Assembly (NCBI GenBank): GCA_037953625.1
Contig: CM075651.1
Coordinates: forward strand, 128,058,501-128,122,500
Source: Crotalaria pallida
Taxonomy: Eukaryota > Streptophyta > Magnoliopsida > Fabales > Fabaceae
DNA: 64,000 nucleotides
Direction: 5' to 3'
Both the position numbers and the translations under genes were made by a program. The notes beneath the pieces are model-generated. The model was given only the letters and a program-made list of their open reading frames with translations. It was not told the DNA's origin and searched no databases. Of this stretch, positions 35,606 to 46,400 are shown piece by piece (within the stretch, counting starts at the first letter, position 1; every line of letters starts with the position of its first letter).

Positions 35606-38600
35606 GACCTGGGAGCTAGCATCAACCTGATGCCTCTCTCTATCTTCAAGAGATTGGGCATTGGGGAGGTGAGACCAACATTGATGTGTCTCCAGCTGGC
35701 AGATCGCTCCATCAAAAGACCTTATGGGAAGGTGGAGGATGTTCTTGTTAAGGTTAACAAGTTCATCTTCCCAGCTGATTTTGTGATCCTGGACATGGAG
35801 GAGGATGCTGCTATTCCACTGCTTTTGGGGAGGCCGTTTTTGGCCACTGGGCGAGCCCTTATTGATGTGCAACAGGGCAAGCTCAAATTGCGGGTTCATG
35901 AAGAAGAGGTATCCTTCAACGTGTATGAGTCCATGAGAAGGCCTGAGGAGGAGGAGCATTGTTTCATGGTGGATGTGATTGATGCCTTAGTCACATCCAC
36001 TTTTGAGAAAACTTGCCATGGTGACACAATGGAAGCAGCATTGGTGCAAGGAGAGTGTGGAGAGCCAGAGATTGATAAGGTAGCATCTCAGCTGGATGCA
36101 ACTTCAGAGTACAAGGGCACCAAAATCATGGATTTGAGGAGACATGACAAGGAGGCTAGAGCAAAACCGGAGCTTAAAACACTCCTAGCCAATCTCAGGT
36201 ATGCTTTTCTAGATGACTCTGATTACTATCCCGTCATAATTAATAATGCCTTAACTGAATTAGAAACTGAAAAATTAATGAGAGTTTTAAGGCAATATAA
36301 ATCTGCGATAGGGTGGTGTGTAGATGACCTCACAGGGATTCATCCCAGTTTTTGCATGCATAAGATTCTCTTAGAGGAGAATTTTAAGCCTGTAATTCAG
36401 CCTCCAAGGAGACTCAATCCTACTCTCCAGGAGGTAGTGAGAAAGGAGGTGGTGAAGCTTTTAGATGCAGGAATAATATATCCCATCTCTGATAGCACTT
36501 GGGTGAGCCCAGTGCAAGTGGTCCCTAAGAAGGGTGGTTTGACTGTGATAAAAAATGATAAAAATGAACTCATCCCCACCCGCACTGTCTCAGGGTGGAG
36601 AGTTTGTATTGACTATAGGAGATTGAATAATGCCACCCGAAAGGACCACTTCCCATTGCCATACATGGATCAGATGTTAGAAAGATTAGCTGGACATGCA
36701 TATTATTGTTTTCTTGATGGATATTCTGGTTATAATAAAATCTGTGTTGACCCTAATGATCAAGAAAAAACTGCATTCACATGCCCCTTTGGAGTTTTTG
36801 CATACCGGAGAATGCCTTTTGGACTTTGCAATGCACCAGCTACTTTTCAAAGGTGCATGCTTGCAATATTCTCCGATATGATTGAAAACTTCATAGAGGT
36901 GTTTATGGATGATTTTTCGGTCTATGGGTCATCATTTGATTCACGTTTGAGTAATTTGGGTAAAGTTTTGCAAAGATGCCAAGAAACCAATCTTGTCCTT
37001 AACTGGGAGAAATGCCAATTCATGGTTAAGGATGGGATAGTTTTGGGGCATAAGATTTCTGAAAAAGGAATAGAGGTAGATAAAGCAAAAATTGATGTAA
37101 TTGAAAATCTACCTCCTCCAACAAATGTAAAGGGGATTAGAAGTTTTCTGGGCCATGCCGGTTTCTACCGGAGATTTATAAAAGATTTTTCAAAAATAGC
37201 TAAGCCCCTTTGCAATTTGTTGGAGAAGGATGTGGAGTTCAAGTTTGATGAGGAATGTATGAATGCTTTTGAAACTTTGAAAAGGAAACTAGTAACAACT
37301 CCTATAGTGGTCGCCCCCGATTGGGGAAAACCTTTTGAACTGATGTGTGATGCTAGTGACCATGCTATAGGAGTTGTTCTAGGACAAAGAGTGGATAAAG
37401 TATTTCATACAATCTACTATGCTAGTCGTGTGCTGAATAGTGCTCAGGTGCACTACACGACTACTGAAAAAGAGCTCTTAGCAGTGGTGTTTGCTATGGA
37501 TAAATTTAGGTCTTATCTCATAGGGTCTAAAGTAATTGTTTACACTGATCATGCTGCACTTAGGCACCTTTTGGCTAAGCAAGATGCTAAGCCAAGGCTG
37601 ATAAGGTGGATATTGCTTTTGCAAGAGTTCGATTTGGAAATTAAGGATAAGAAGGGGGTTGAAAATGTAATAGCTGATCACTTATCTAGACTTTCCCTTG
37701 AAAATAGTGATAAAGATGACCAGGTTCCAATAGATGATGCATTCCCTGATGAACAACTCTTAGCTGCATCTGCATTACCATGGTATGCTGATTTAGCAAA
37801 CTATTTAGCAGCAGGGGTAATTCCCAATGATTTAACTTGGCAACAAAAGAAAAAGTTTTTACATGACGCCCAGTTTTATTTTTGGGATGAGCCCTTTCTG
37901 TTTAAAAGAAGTGCAGATGGAGTAATTAGGAGGTGTGTAGCTGAGGAAGAAATTCCTGACATTCTTTGGCATTGCCATAACTCCCATTATTCAGGTCACT
38001 ATGGTCATGAAAAAACAGCATCCAAAGTTTTACAATGTGGTTATTTTTGGCCAACTCTTTTTAAAGATGCTCGTGAGTTTGTGATCAAGTGTGACCGGTG
38101 TCAAAGGATGGGGAATATTTCTAGGAAAGATGAAATGCCTCTCCAAAACATTCTGGAGGTAGAAGTGTTTGATGTACGGGGGATAGATTTTGTAGGCCCC
38201 TTCCCCCCATCTTATAACAACAAATACATTCTTGTGGGGGTTGACTATGTTTCTAAGTGGGTTGAGGCCATCCCCACTTCCACCAATGATGTTGCAGTAG
38301 TGGTAGAATTTTTAAGAAAGAATATATTCTGCAGGTTTGGAGTACCAAGAGTGCTCATTAGTGATGGTGGAAATCACTTTTGTAATAAAGTGATGGAGAG
38401 AGCATTGGCTAAATATGGGGTGCACCACAAAGTTGCCACCCCATATCACCCACAGACATGTGGTCAGGTTGAAGTGTCCAATAGGTCCCTTAAGAGAATC
38501 CTAGAGAAAACTGTGAATAGTTCTAGGAAAGATTGGTCTAGAAAATTAGATGATGCTCTTTGGGCATATAGGACACAAAAGGACTCTCTTAAGCTTTCAA

Positions 38601-39081
38601 AGCCCCTATTGGCATGTCACCTTTTCAAGTAGTTTATGGAAAAAACTGCCATTTGCCTATTGAACTTCTTCATAAAGCATATTGGGCAACTAGATTTTTA
38701 AACTTTGATATGCAATTGGCAGGCGAGAAGAGGTTATTGCAGCTCACTGAACTTGATGAGTTTAGAGAGCAAGCATATAACACTTCTCGAATTTTTAAGG
38801 AAAAAACAAAAAGGTGGCATGACAAGGGAATAGTTCATAAAGAGTTTCATGTGGGACAAAGTGTATTGTTATATAACTCTAGACTTAAGCTTTTTCCAGG
38901 AAAGCTTAAGTCTAGATGGACAGGTCCTTTTGTTGTGATGCAGGTATTACCTTTTGGAGCTGTGGAAATTAAAAATCCCTCAAATGGGAATGTGTTTAAA
39001 GTGAATGGACAACGACTCAAGGTGTACCATGGAGAGGTAATTGACAAGAGCTCATCCCAAGTGGAGCTCAAAGACCCTTAA
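35606..39081 (+). pseudogene. pol region: protease, reverse transcriptase, RNase H, integrase (broken)
   Basis: Continues in the gag frame straight after the TGA at 35603. The aspartic protease motif DLGAS is at 35606-35620; the stop has replaced the residue just before it. Reverse transcriptase shows VCIDYRRLN, MPFGLCNAPATFQ and the catalytic FMDD (about 36904). RNase H begins at DASDHAIGVVLG (about 37345) with the YTDHAAL block. Integrase has the His-His-Cys-Cys finger (about 37970-38105) and the D..D..E core (IDFVGPF, SDGGNHF, GQVEVSNR). The frame shifts at about 38575-38605, and the integrase C-terminus continues from about 38596 to the stop at 39081. Domain order PR-RT-RH-INT is that of Ty3/gypsy. 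Non-functional in this copy because of the stop and frameshift. Confidence 0.95.
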
Positions 39082-39094
39082 TCTCAATTTAATG

Positions 39095-39160
39095 TCATCC
39101 GTCAGGCTCGGGACGTTAAACAAGCGCTTTCTGGGAGGCAACCCAGTGGTAAGTAATTTA
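39095..39160 (+). promoter_or_regulatory. Conserved post-pol stem-loop block of Athila elements
   Basis: The block GACGTTAAACAAGCGCTTTC (39112-39131) is followed by a hairpin CTGGG-AGGCAA-CCCAG (39131-39146). From memory, nearly the same sequence lies between pol and the env-like ORF in many Athila-type elements, so it is probably functional, perhaps for subgenomic splicing or translation. Its role is not established here. Confidence 0.55.
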
Positions 39161-39204
39161 AGTTTGATTTTTTTTAGTGTGGAGTTAAAAAAAATGGGGG
39201 TCTG

Positions 39205-39435
39205 TACGGTGCGCCCAGGCGTGCTGGGTCCATACCCAGGCGCGCTGGGTGCAAGGCTGAAGAAAGGGGGTGCAAAAACCCAATTCGTGGAGAGCAAATT
39301 TGGGTGGCTGGACAGATATATTTGCGCCTAGGCGCGCCCGTCCGCACGCCCAGGCGCGGAAGAAAAATAGAAAAAGAAGTATCAGACCTGTATGCGCGCC
39401 CAGGCGCGCCCGACCCGCGCTCAGGCGCGCGGTCT
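39205..39435. repeat. GCGCCCAGGCGC palindrome array between pol and the env-like region
   Basis: About seven copies of GCGCC[C/T]AGGCGCGC and variants such as CGCGCTCAGGCGCGC lie in ~230 bases. They match the motif of the 5' LTR array (32485-32702). Confidence 0.75.
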
Positions 39436-39987
39436 GTTATAACCCACGTGCATAAGATCCGACCCACTTCTTTTCTTCACCCTTTCCACACTATGTCCTT
39501 CTTTCTCTCTTTTCCTCTCTGACCTGCCGCCGCCCTTCTCCTCTTCTCTACCCTCATTCTTTCTTCTCCTCACTCCTCAAAGTCCAGCGCCGCCGTTTTC
39601 TTCCCCCACCTCCTCACAGCCTCATCTCCTTTGTCACTTCAGCCCAACACCGCCCACTCTCTTCTCCAACCGAACCGCCGCCCCTCTTCCCAACAGCGTC
39701 GCCGTCTTCTTCTTCCCCTACTCCACCGCCGTTCTCCTTTGTGCCACACCGGTTTTCCTTCCCTTTTTACCCTCTTCTCTAATTTTTATTTTATTTTAAT
39801 TTATTTTCTTTTTATTCTCTAGGGTAATTGTTTTTTTTATTATTTTGTTTATTTCGTTGCTTCTATTTTAGTCAATGCTTATTTCTGAATTAGTTGTGTC
39901 TAGAGTTTTTGTTGGTTGAGTCTAGAATTAGTGTGCCATTAGGGTGCCCTTTAGGTGTTTGATAGATTGCTTAGGAGAGTTGTCATC
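39436..39987 (+). other. CT-rich leader between pol and the env-like ORF
   Basis: It is strongly pyrimidine-rich with repeated CCGCC and CTTCTC, lacks a significant ORF, and turns AT-rich from 39780. It resembles an untranslated leader for the downstream ORF. Confidence 0.5.
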
Positions 39988-41958
39988 ATGAATAAGGGAA
40001 AGAGAAAGGCTGGTGCTAGTGGTTCAGGCAAGAAAACGTTTGAGCACGCTGATGTCGCGGAGTTTTACAACTCCAAGATGATTCGCCGGGGTATTACCCC
40101 GGAGACTAGTATGCTCTACTTACCGGAAGGCACTTTAGGACAACATGTCTTCGGTGTTAGGGAGATTGAGGAGGTGCGAGCGGCCCTAGATATTAATAAG
40201 TGGGTAGGCTGGATTGGAGAGACTGATGAGTATTACAGTCAAGCTTTAGTGGGGGAATTCTATTCCCATGCTCATTGGCGGATCAAAAAGAAAGCACTAG
40301 AGTCAGGTAGTCGTCGTGTTAGTTATGTGCGGGGCGTCGAAGTCCCTTATGATGCGGCCACCATTGCTCGCGTCATGGGGCTTCCCATGTACCCACTTGA
40401 GGCTAACCCTGCGATGTTCACGTCCTCTAGTTTCGAGGATAATGAGCAGTACCCTCTGGACACGATTAAGAGGGCCTTGTTTCTCCCAGGGACTGATTGG
40501 AACTTGTCCGTGTCTAACACGGTCAAGCATGTTTACCAAAAGAGCTTAACCGGTGCTGCTCGGTTTTGGGTTCGGTTTGTCGTGCATAATTTAGATCCTA
40601 GATCTCATGATATTGAGGTTCCACCTAGGGTGTGCAGGTTGGTGTATGCTTTGCTTGAGGGGATAGTGGTTGATGCAGCCACTATTATTTCTGATAGGAT
40701 GCACAGTTTTGCCATGAAGGACAGTGGCTATGTTGGATTCCCCTGGGTTATCCACAAACTGTGTATAGCCGCTGGGGTTTATTTTAGGGATGATGTGCAC
40801 GCACTTAGGAGAACTCCTAGGATGATGTGGTCCACTTGGGACCAATTCTTAGCTTTAGAGCGTAAGGCGTTGCGCGATTTAGGACACTCAGCAGGCAATG
40901 CACCGCCCGCCATGCCCCCAGTTGTTGAGTTACCACCTGCAGATAAGGCTGGTCCCTCCGTCCCTCCGGTGTCACAACCGAGAGGCATGGATGAGATGAT
41001 GCGTATGATGTAGTCCCTGATGACGGGACAAGTAGAGTTGAGGGGTGGCCAGTCTAGGATTTTACAGGGGCAGGATCGCATTCTGCGACGCCAGGCCCGG
41101 ACAGCTGAGTTGTGGCTAGAGCCGTCAAAACGGGCCTGCGGGCCGGGTTCGGGCTCGGGCCAAACCGGGCTCGGGCCAAAAAGCCCGGTTATAAATTAAG
41201 TACCATAGTATCAAACCCAAACCCGCCCTAAGCGGGCTTCGGGCCGGGTGCGGGCCGGCCCGCATCACCTTTTTCTTCTTCTTTTTTTTTTTTTACAATT
41301 CAACCACTTCAAAAAAATATATATTTATTTTTCAAAAAAATTAATGAAGAAACTTCCTTTATTTTTTACACATATTTTTTTAAACAATAATAAGTGTTAT
41401 ATTCTTTTACACATTTTTTAGAGGATATATTTGATTTTCTATTCTTACATAAATTAAAATGTATGTATAACTCATATAGGACAATTAATGTTGTGCTTTG
41501 ATTAGTTCAGGTGCATTTTTGATATGTGAATATTGATAAAAATTAAAAGAATTTTATTATAATTGTCTTTTTACACATATAAAATTAAAAAAAAATTGAA
41601 TTTTTTTCTTTTTTTTTCTGGGCCGACGGGTCGGCCCGAACCCGGCCGGGTTTACCCGGCCCGAACACGAACCCGAACCGGGCCGGGCTAAATAGTCCGG
41701 GTTGAATAAACAGGCCATATTAAGGAGCCCGAGCCCTATGATTTTTCGGGCTTTTTGGCCCGGCCCGGCTGGCCCGGCCCATTTTGACAGCTCTAGTTGT
41801 GGCGCCGAGAGATGCGCCGGAACCGGGACCGGGATGCTTACATGCGAGATTGGCGCGAGTCACGGGGGTTACCCTTTGCTGTTCCTCCCTACACAGAGGA
41901 GGATTTTGGTCTTTTGGATGAGGATTCGTCTCATGAGATGAACGATGATGTCCATTGA
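39988..41958 (+). pseudogene. env-like/ORF1-type protein of the Athila element (interrupted)
   Basis: An ATG at 39988 opens a frame to TAG 41011-41013 (341 codons). It encodes a basic start (MNKGKRKAG) and the 'putative plant transposon protein' type domain seen in the third ORF of Athila-like elements, with blocks such as MLYLPEGTLGQHVFGVREI, PYDAATIARVMGLP and GFPWVIHKLC. The C-terminal part is Pro-rich. After the TAG the same frame stays open to 41116, where a hAT MITE is inserted. Past the MITE and its TSD it stays open to TGA 41956-41958, encoding an Arg-rich tail. The ORF is therefore broken by one stop and one transposon. I see no clear signal peptide or membrane segment, so an envelope function is doubtful. 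Confidence 0.8.
41117..41795. mobile_element. Non-autonomous hAT element inside the Athila element
   Basis: The ends TAGAGCCGTCAAAACGGGCC and (complement) TAGAGCTGTCAAAATGGGCC are inverted. The 8-bp TSD GTTGTGGC is exact at 41109-41116 and 41796-41803. Subterminal regions are packed with GGGCCGGG/CCCGGCCC motifs and the centre is AT-rich. It is 679 bp long. It is the youngest layer of the nest. Confidence 0.9.
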
Positions 41959-42111
41959 GGAGTGCTTGTGGTGTTCTAGTTTTAGGGGGTCGTTTTAGGT
42001 GTCATTAGGGTCTTAGTTAGTGAGTCGTCGTTGTCGGATTAGAGCTTCTTATATCTGTTGACTAATGCGGTGCTGCAAGCGCCAATTTTTGTTGCATGTG
42101 TGCAGGTACAC

Positions 42112-43499
42112 AAGTTTGGGGGAGTTAGCTTCTTGGATCTTGTGGATACTGCGCTACAAAGGGAAGTCTCTATTCTTTGTTTTACTTTTCTTTCTTTTCT
42201 TTTGTTATTTTTTTGTGTCTAGTGTCTAGTTGCTTGAGGACAAGCCACAACCCAAGTTTGGGGGAGTGGTACAAAAAATTCAAAAAGAAAAGAAATATTT
42301 GTTCCCAAATTTGTGTTTTAGTAAGTGTCCTAGGTATAGGTAGATGATTTTTCTGGATTAGTGTTGTTCTCCTAATAATAAATGCTATTGCTGGTTTGAG
42401 ATTAGACTTTCTGATTGTTGATGCTTAATTGATTGAGCTGTAATTCTTTTGAAAACTGGTTATTTTGACAAATTGTTTGGAAACTCTGGAAAGTGAATGG
42501 ACCATTAGCCTAGTGAGAATTTGGGCCTGAAATTGAAAGGGGTATGAATTTGAAATTGTGATGATTATTTGATGAAACCCCTTATTCTTTCTTGAGTGTG
42601 TTCACTTTGATGATGTGTCTAGAACTTGACTTGTGACCGGTTGAAATTGATAATTGTCTGCATGCATGAAAATGATAGAGGTACCAAGGTTTGTGTTGTT
42701 CGTGGCCTTCAGCAATTGAATAACATTAATATCCCTTAGTTGCCCAATTTGAGCTTTTAAAGTTAACTGAGTTTCTTTGGTACCCTGGATAATTTGCATA
42801 ATTTTTGTAGAGTACCTTTGGAATTCGTAATGGAGCAATTAAGAGGAATAGTGTGAAAAAGCTAAAGTGAAAGTGTGAAAAATGTCATGAATTCTACTTC
42901 TCTTCTATATATATATATATATATATATAAAAGAAGAATAAAAAGGAGAGTAGAATGAATGAAATGAGAAAAAGATAAGAAAGGGTGTTTGAATTGGAGT
43001 GTGATGTAATTAATTGTTGAGTTTAGTTGCTCCATTCATGAATTTTAAAGGGAATTGTTCTGATTGCATTGATTAAGCCCTTTGTGCATCCATTCTTTCT
43101 TTATCCCACCTTCATCTTTTAGCCATGGCCCCGTTACAACCTGAATTAAGACCTTTTGATTTGTGCATGTAGTCAATAATTTCAGTGGAGATTTGGTCTA
43201 TAGTCAAGCATATGGTACTCATTGTCATTGCATGAACTCGAGTGCATTGAATAAATTTACCCTTTATACACTTGAGAGAGATACACTGAGAGATTGAGAG
43301 AGTTCGCTTCCTTAGTTTCCTTGGAGTTTGTTATTCTAACCAGGTTTTGATTGAGTAGCTGTTTCAGAATTTAGGTGTCAAAGTTGGAGAGTCGAAATCT
43401 TGGATTAGCAATATGTATTTTGATTTAGGAGGTAACATTGTGTTTGGAATTTTTGTTTTACTTTTGCCTGAGACATGCAAATTGTCAAGTTTGGGGGAG
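42112..43499 (+). promoter_or_regulatory. Three polypurine-tract motifs; the last primes the 3' LTR
   Basis: AAGTTTGGGGGAG occurs at 42112-42124, 42254-42266 and 43487-43499. Only the last directly abuts the 3' LTR (TGATTTGAGG at 43500) and must be the functional plus-strand primer. The two upstream copies are identical. The stretch between them has no coding capacity; it contains a (TA)n run at about 42908-42929. Confidence 0.75.
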
Positions 43500-44727
43500 T
43501 GATTTGAGGCTGAAATATGATGTTTTTGTACCTTATTTAACCCCTATTTACTTTGGTTTTGGTGTGTTCTTAAGCAAATTCGAGTTTTTTGTTAGGATTT
43601 TTAGTTGTTAAGTGTTTAGGTAGGGTGTTGTTCGTTTTGATGTGTTTGTTAGTGTTTCAGGTATTTTTATTGTCAAATTGGAGATGGGAAGAAGAAATTG
43701 GAGCTGGACTATGAGGAATTGAAGTTAAATCGAAGAAAAAGTGGAAATTTACACTTGCACGCCCAGGCGCAGGGTCAGCACGCCCAGGCGTGCAAGGGGT
43801 CAAAGCATCCAAGTTGGGGTCAAAAGTACAAAAATTGGTGCAGCAGTCCAGGTAGATTCGCTTTTGTTTTATTGGATTTGTGATAAGATTGGTTGTTGGA
43901 GGGTTTTAAAATAGATTAGGATTGGTAATTAGGAGGATTCTGAACAAGAGGGAATTGAGATTTGAGAGCTTTGGTGAAGAATTGAGATTGGAGACTCAAG
44001 TTTAGTGGTAATTATGTTTACTTTTATCATGTTTATTGTTTCTCTCTTCTCTATTATGAACTAAACCCTTATTTGGGAACATGTGGATTTAGATGGAACC
44101 TTCATAATTAGTTGCTTAATGAATTGATGTTTTTCCAATTAAGTATTGTGTTTGATTATGTTTATATTGATTATCATGAATTTGACGTCGTTTATGATTT
44201 GGTAAGTCTAATTGAATATGAATATTGAATTAGGATTTAGACCTTTAATCAAGCAATTCAATTACATAGGTATAGGAATATGTCTATGAATTGGATAACC
44301 TTCTAATAATTTTGATTGAACATTAATTGGTAAGATTAGGATTTAAAGCTCTGCTTAAGGAATTAAGGGAGATTAAATTACTAAGAAACAAGGTTGACCT
44401 AAGGAATTAGGCTGCTTTTACCTTTGCAAAATTGGTTCAATACTTAGGAAAATCATTGATTCGTTAGCAATTATTATAGGAACCTACAATGAAACATGTA
44501 CCCAAGCTTTCCCAAATCTTTTCACAACCACTTTTAATTTGTGTTTTGTTTTTACAATTTAATTTAATTAAGAATTTTCCACTCAACTTAATTTTAATTT
44601 GAATTTCGCTTAGTAACTACGACTTAGGTGAGAATTATTTTAGTCTATTTTAGTCCTCGTTGGGAACAACATCCCACTTACACTTTATTACTTGTCACGA
44701 ACTGGTGCACTTGCCAGAACGCCAACA
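43500..44727 (+). repeat. 3' LTR of the Athila-like element
   Basis: It starts TGATTTGAGGC and ends GCCAACA; 1228 bp. It is shorter than the 5' LTR by a 132-bp deletion at about 43859, removing most of the GCGCCCAGGCGC array. Otherwise it differs at about 17 positions by hand count. Confidence 0.93.
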
Positions 44728-45242
44728 GACAACAAGAGAGGTCGCATCAACCTCTGGCACAAAGGCACCAGCAAAGAAGAAAAGGAAGTTGGAACCGACC
44801 ATCTTCGATAGGAAGAGGGAGCCAGTAGTAGAATTAGATTAAGTTACTGTTTGTATTTTGTATCCAGGATTACCTAAGTGATGAACTATTGTTGTACTTC
44901 AATTATTCTGAAGCATGCCCGACTTTTATGGAATGTGAGAATACTTTTTATGAAACAAGTTTAAGTTCTTATAAAGAAAGGAATGAAGTTACTTAAGTTG
45001 AAATCAAACTGTTTTCTTAATCAAACGTTTTCGGAAAACAAGGTAAGTGAGTTGTGGTTTCAAGTAACAACTCGGTTTTCGAAAGAGAAGGTTGAAGGAT
45101 ATTAATAACTTTCCAAGAATGTTTCAAAACCCTTCAACAATGTTTTATATAAAAAAAAAATTCCCCCAAAATTTGGTCTCATTTTTGCAACATTAATAAA
45201 TAAAAGTTAGCTGTTTTGGTTTTCGAAAATCGGGCTGTTACA

Positions 45243-46073
45243 AATCTCCTTTACTACTACTGTCATGGATCGTAGTTACCACTCAGACAATTAAAGAACA
45301 CATGGACAATTAAACACGACTCTTTTGTCGTGTTGTGTTATGTTCGATTTATGAAAACTTTCTTCGTCTTAATTTTATTTGGTTTTTAATTTTTTAATTT
45401 TTTGAGTCCTTTCTTTTTTTTTTTGCATTTTTTTTATTTATTCATTTCAAAAACACATTCATTGCTTGACAACATTGCTTATTATATGAGTGGGGCTCCT
45501 ATTTTTTTCCTCTAACTAACTCTACTTTTTTTATTAGGTACATGTTTTTTTTGTTTCTCTTGATGATACTGCTCTATGTATTAGTTTCATGTATTTGTGT
45601 TTTGAAGCTATTTGTTCAATTGATGGAAAACAACATGAGTACAAATAAGTTTACGTAGATGTAGGTTATAGATGGTTATGTGTATATAAATATGGGCTGT
45701 ATATTTGGTGATACGGTTAAAAAGAAATGCTTGAAGAGTTATTGCTTGCTATTAATGTAAAAAATAATTGTGTCAAAAATAACGGTTATTTTAAAGAACA
45801 AAAGGTCTATGGTTCTGGATGATATTAGAAAAGTAAATCTCAATTATTCAAATAAAGGTCCACTACATTTGGCTTTTGATCGATGAATGGGTCAACTTTT
45901 TTTTAGTTTTTCATAATTCAATAGTATACTTAATGGTTTGATTTAGTATGAATACTTGAAGTATTAAAAATAAACAATAATATATGCTCTAAATTAATAT
46001 TGGATAAATAATTTTTATCTACTTCACTTAATTAAATTTAATTTAAGTACACAAACCCTTATTTATAGAGTGT

Positions 46074-46104
<31 letters not shown>

Positions 46105-46400
46105 GGCATTGTATTTATGAAATTAAAATAAAATAATAAGTGTAGGAGATTGACATCATAAGACAATAAAAAAATTAGTCATTATATATTGATAATATGC
46201 TTTCACGAACTTAATCATTTGATTTTTAGCAAATAATTTTTTTTCAGATTAGTATGATGCTAATTCCCTTTCAAAAAAAAAGAAGAAAGAAAGAAAGTAT
46301 GATGCTAATTCAATTTGAAGGCACAAAATAATTTACAATTATTATTTACTTAAATTATCCAATAATAATTAGCTAATTATAAGCAAACAAACAAACACCT
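45243..46400 (+). mobile_element. Right part of the split Helitron-like sequence
   Basis: If LTR A and LTR B are removed with their TSD copies, 23426 joins the host sequence that continues at 45245. The region 45640-45850 is homologous to 22340-22560 of the first Helitron-like element: shared GGTTAT-TGTATATAAATATG, GGTTAAAAAG, TGCTTGAAG and TTGCT-TATTA. The end region at about 46355-46405 resembles 23095-23140 but its hairpin is decayed, so the right border is approximate. Confidence 0.4.

Larger units (their letters stand above)
32228..44727 (+). mobile_element. Full-length Athila/Calypso-like Ty3/gypsy retrotransposon
   Basis: It has two direct LTRs (32228..33587 and 43500..44727), an Asp-tRNA-type primer site, gag-pol, an env-like region and a polypurine tract, with the 5-bp TSD GACAA exact at 32223-32227 and 44728-44732. 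By hand I count about 17 substitutions over ~1.2 kb of aligned LTR, plus one 132-bp deletion in the right LTR. This points to a fairly recent insertion. The coding region is nevertheless broken by several stops and frameshifts, so this copy is not autonomous. Athila elements are plant retrotransposons, sometimes classed as plant errantivirus-like because of the extra ORF. Confidence 0.93.
31963..44842 (+). pseudogene. ORF near the 3' end of LTR B, split by the Athila-like element
   Basis: The left part is open from ATG 31963 to the insertion point at 32227 (88 codons plus one base); the codon frame has a stop at 31945-31947 just upstream. Beyond the Athila element and its duplicated GACAA, the same frame resumes at 44733 and stays open to TAA at 44840-44842. 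Uninterrupted, the ORF would be 124 codons. The N-terminal half is Trp/Gly-rich; the C-terminal half has a basic KKKRK cluster that could act as a nuclear localisation signal. I recognise no family. Frame continuity across the insertion suggests coding potential when the insertion occurred. Confidence 0.45.
26764..45242 (+). mobile_element. Long LTR B (solo LTR), split by an Athila-like element
   Basis: It starts TGTAACACCCCG and ends GGGCTGTTACA. The 5-bp TSD AATCT is exact at 26759-26763 and 45243-45247. Without the nested 12.5-kb element and its TSD copy (32228..44732) it measures about 5.97 kb. I find no second LTR, primer site or gag-pol inside it, so I call it a solo LTR of unusual length; a non-autonomous element with unrecognised LTRs is the alternative. 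It abuts LTR A: the TSDs of A and B overlap by two bases (AA at 26759-26760). Nothing protein-coding is recognisable in 26764-31900, which is AT-rich with T/G-rich leader-like parts. Confidence 0.75.

Noticed and set aside
39052..39467. Overlapping GC-rich ORFs on both strands after pol
   Set aside because: They arise from the GCGCCCAGGCGC palindrome array, which is open in several frames by composition.
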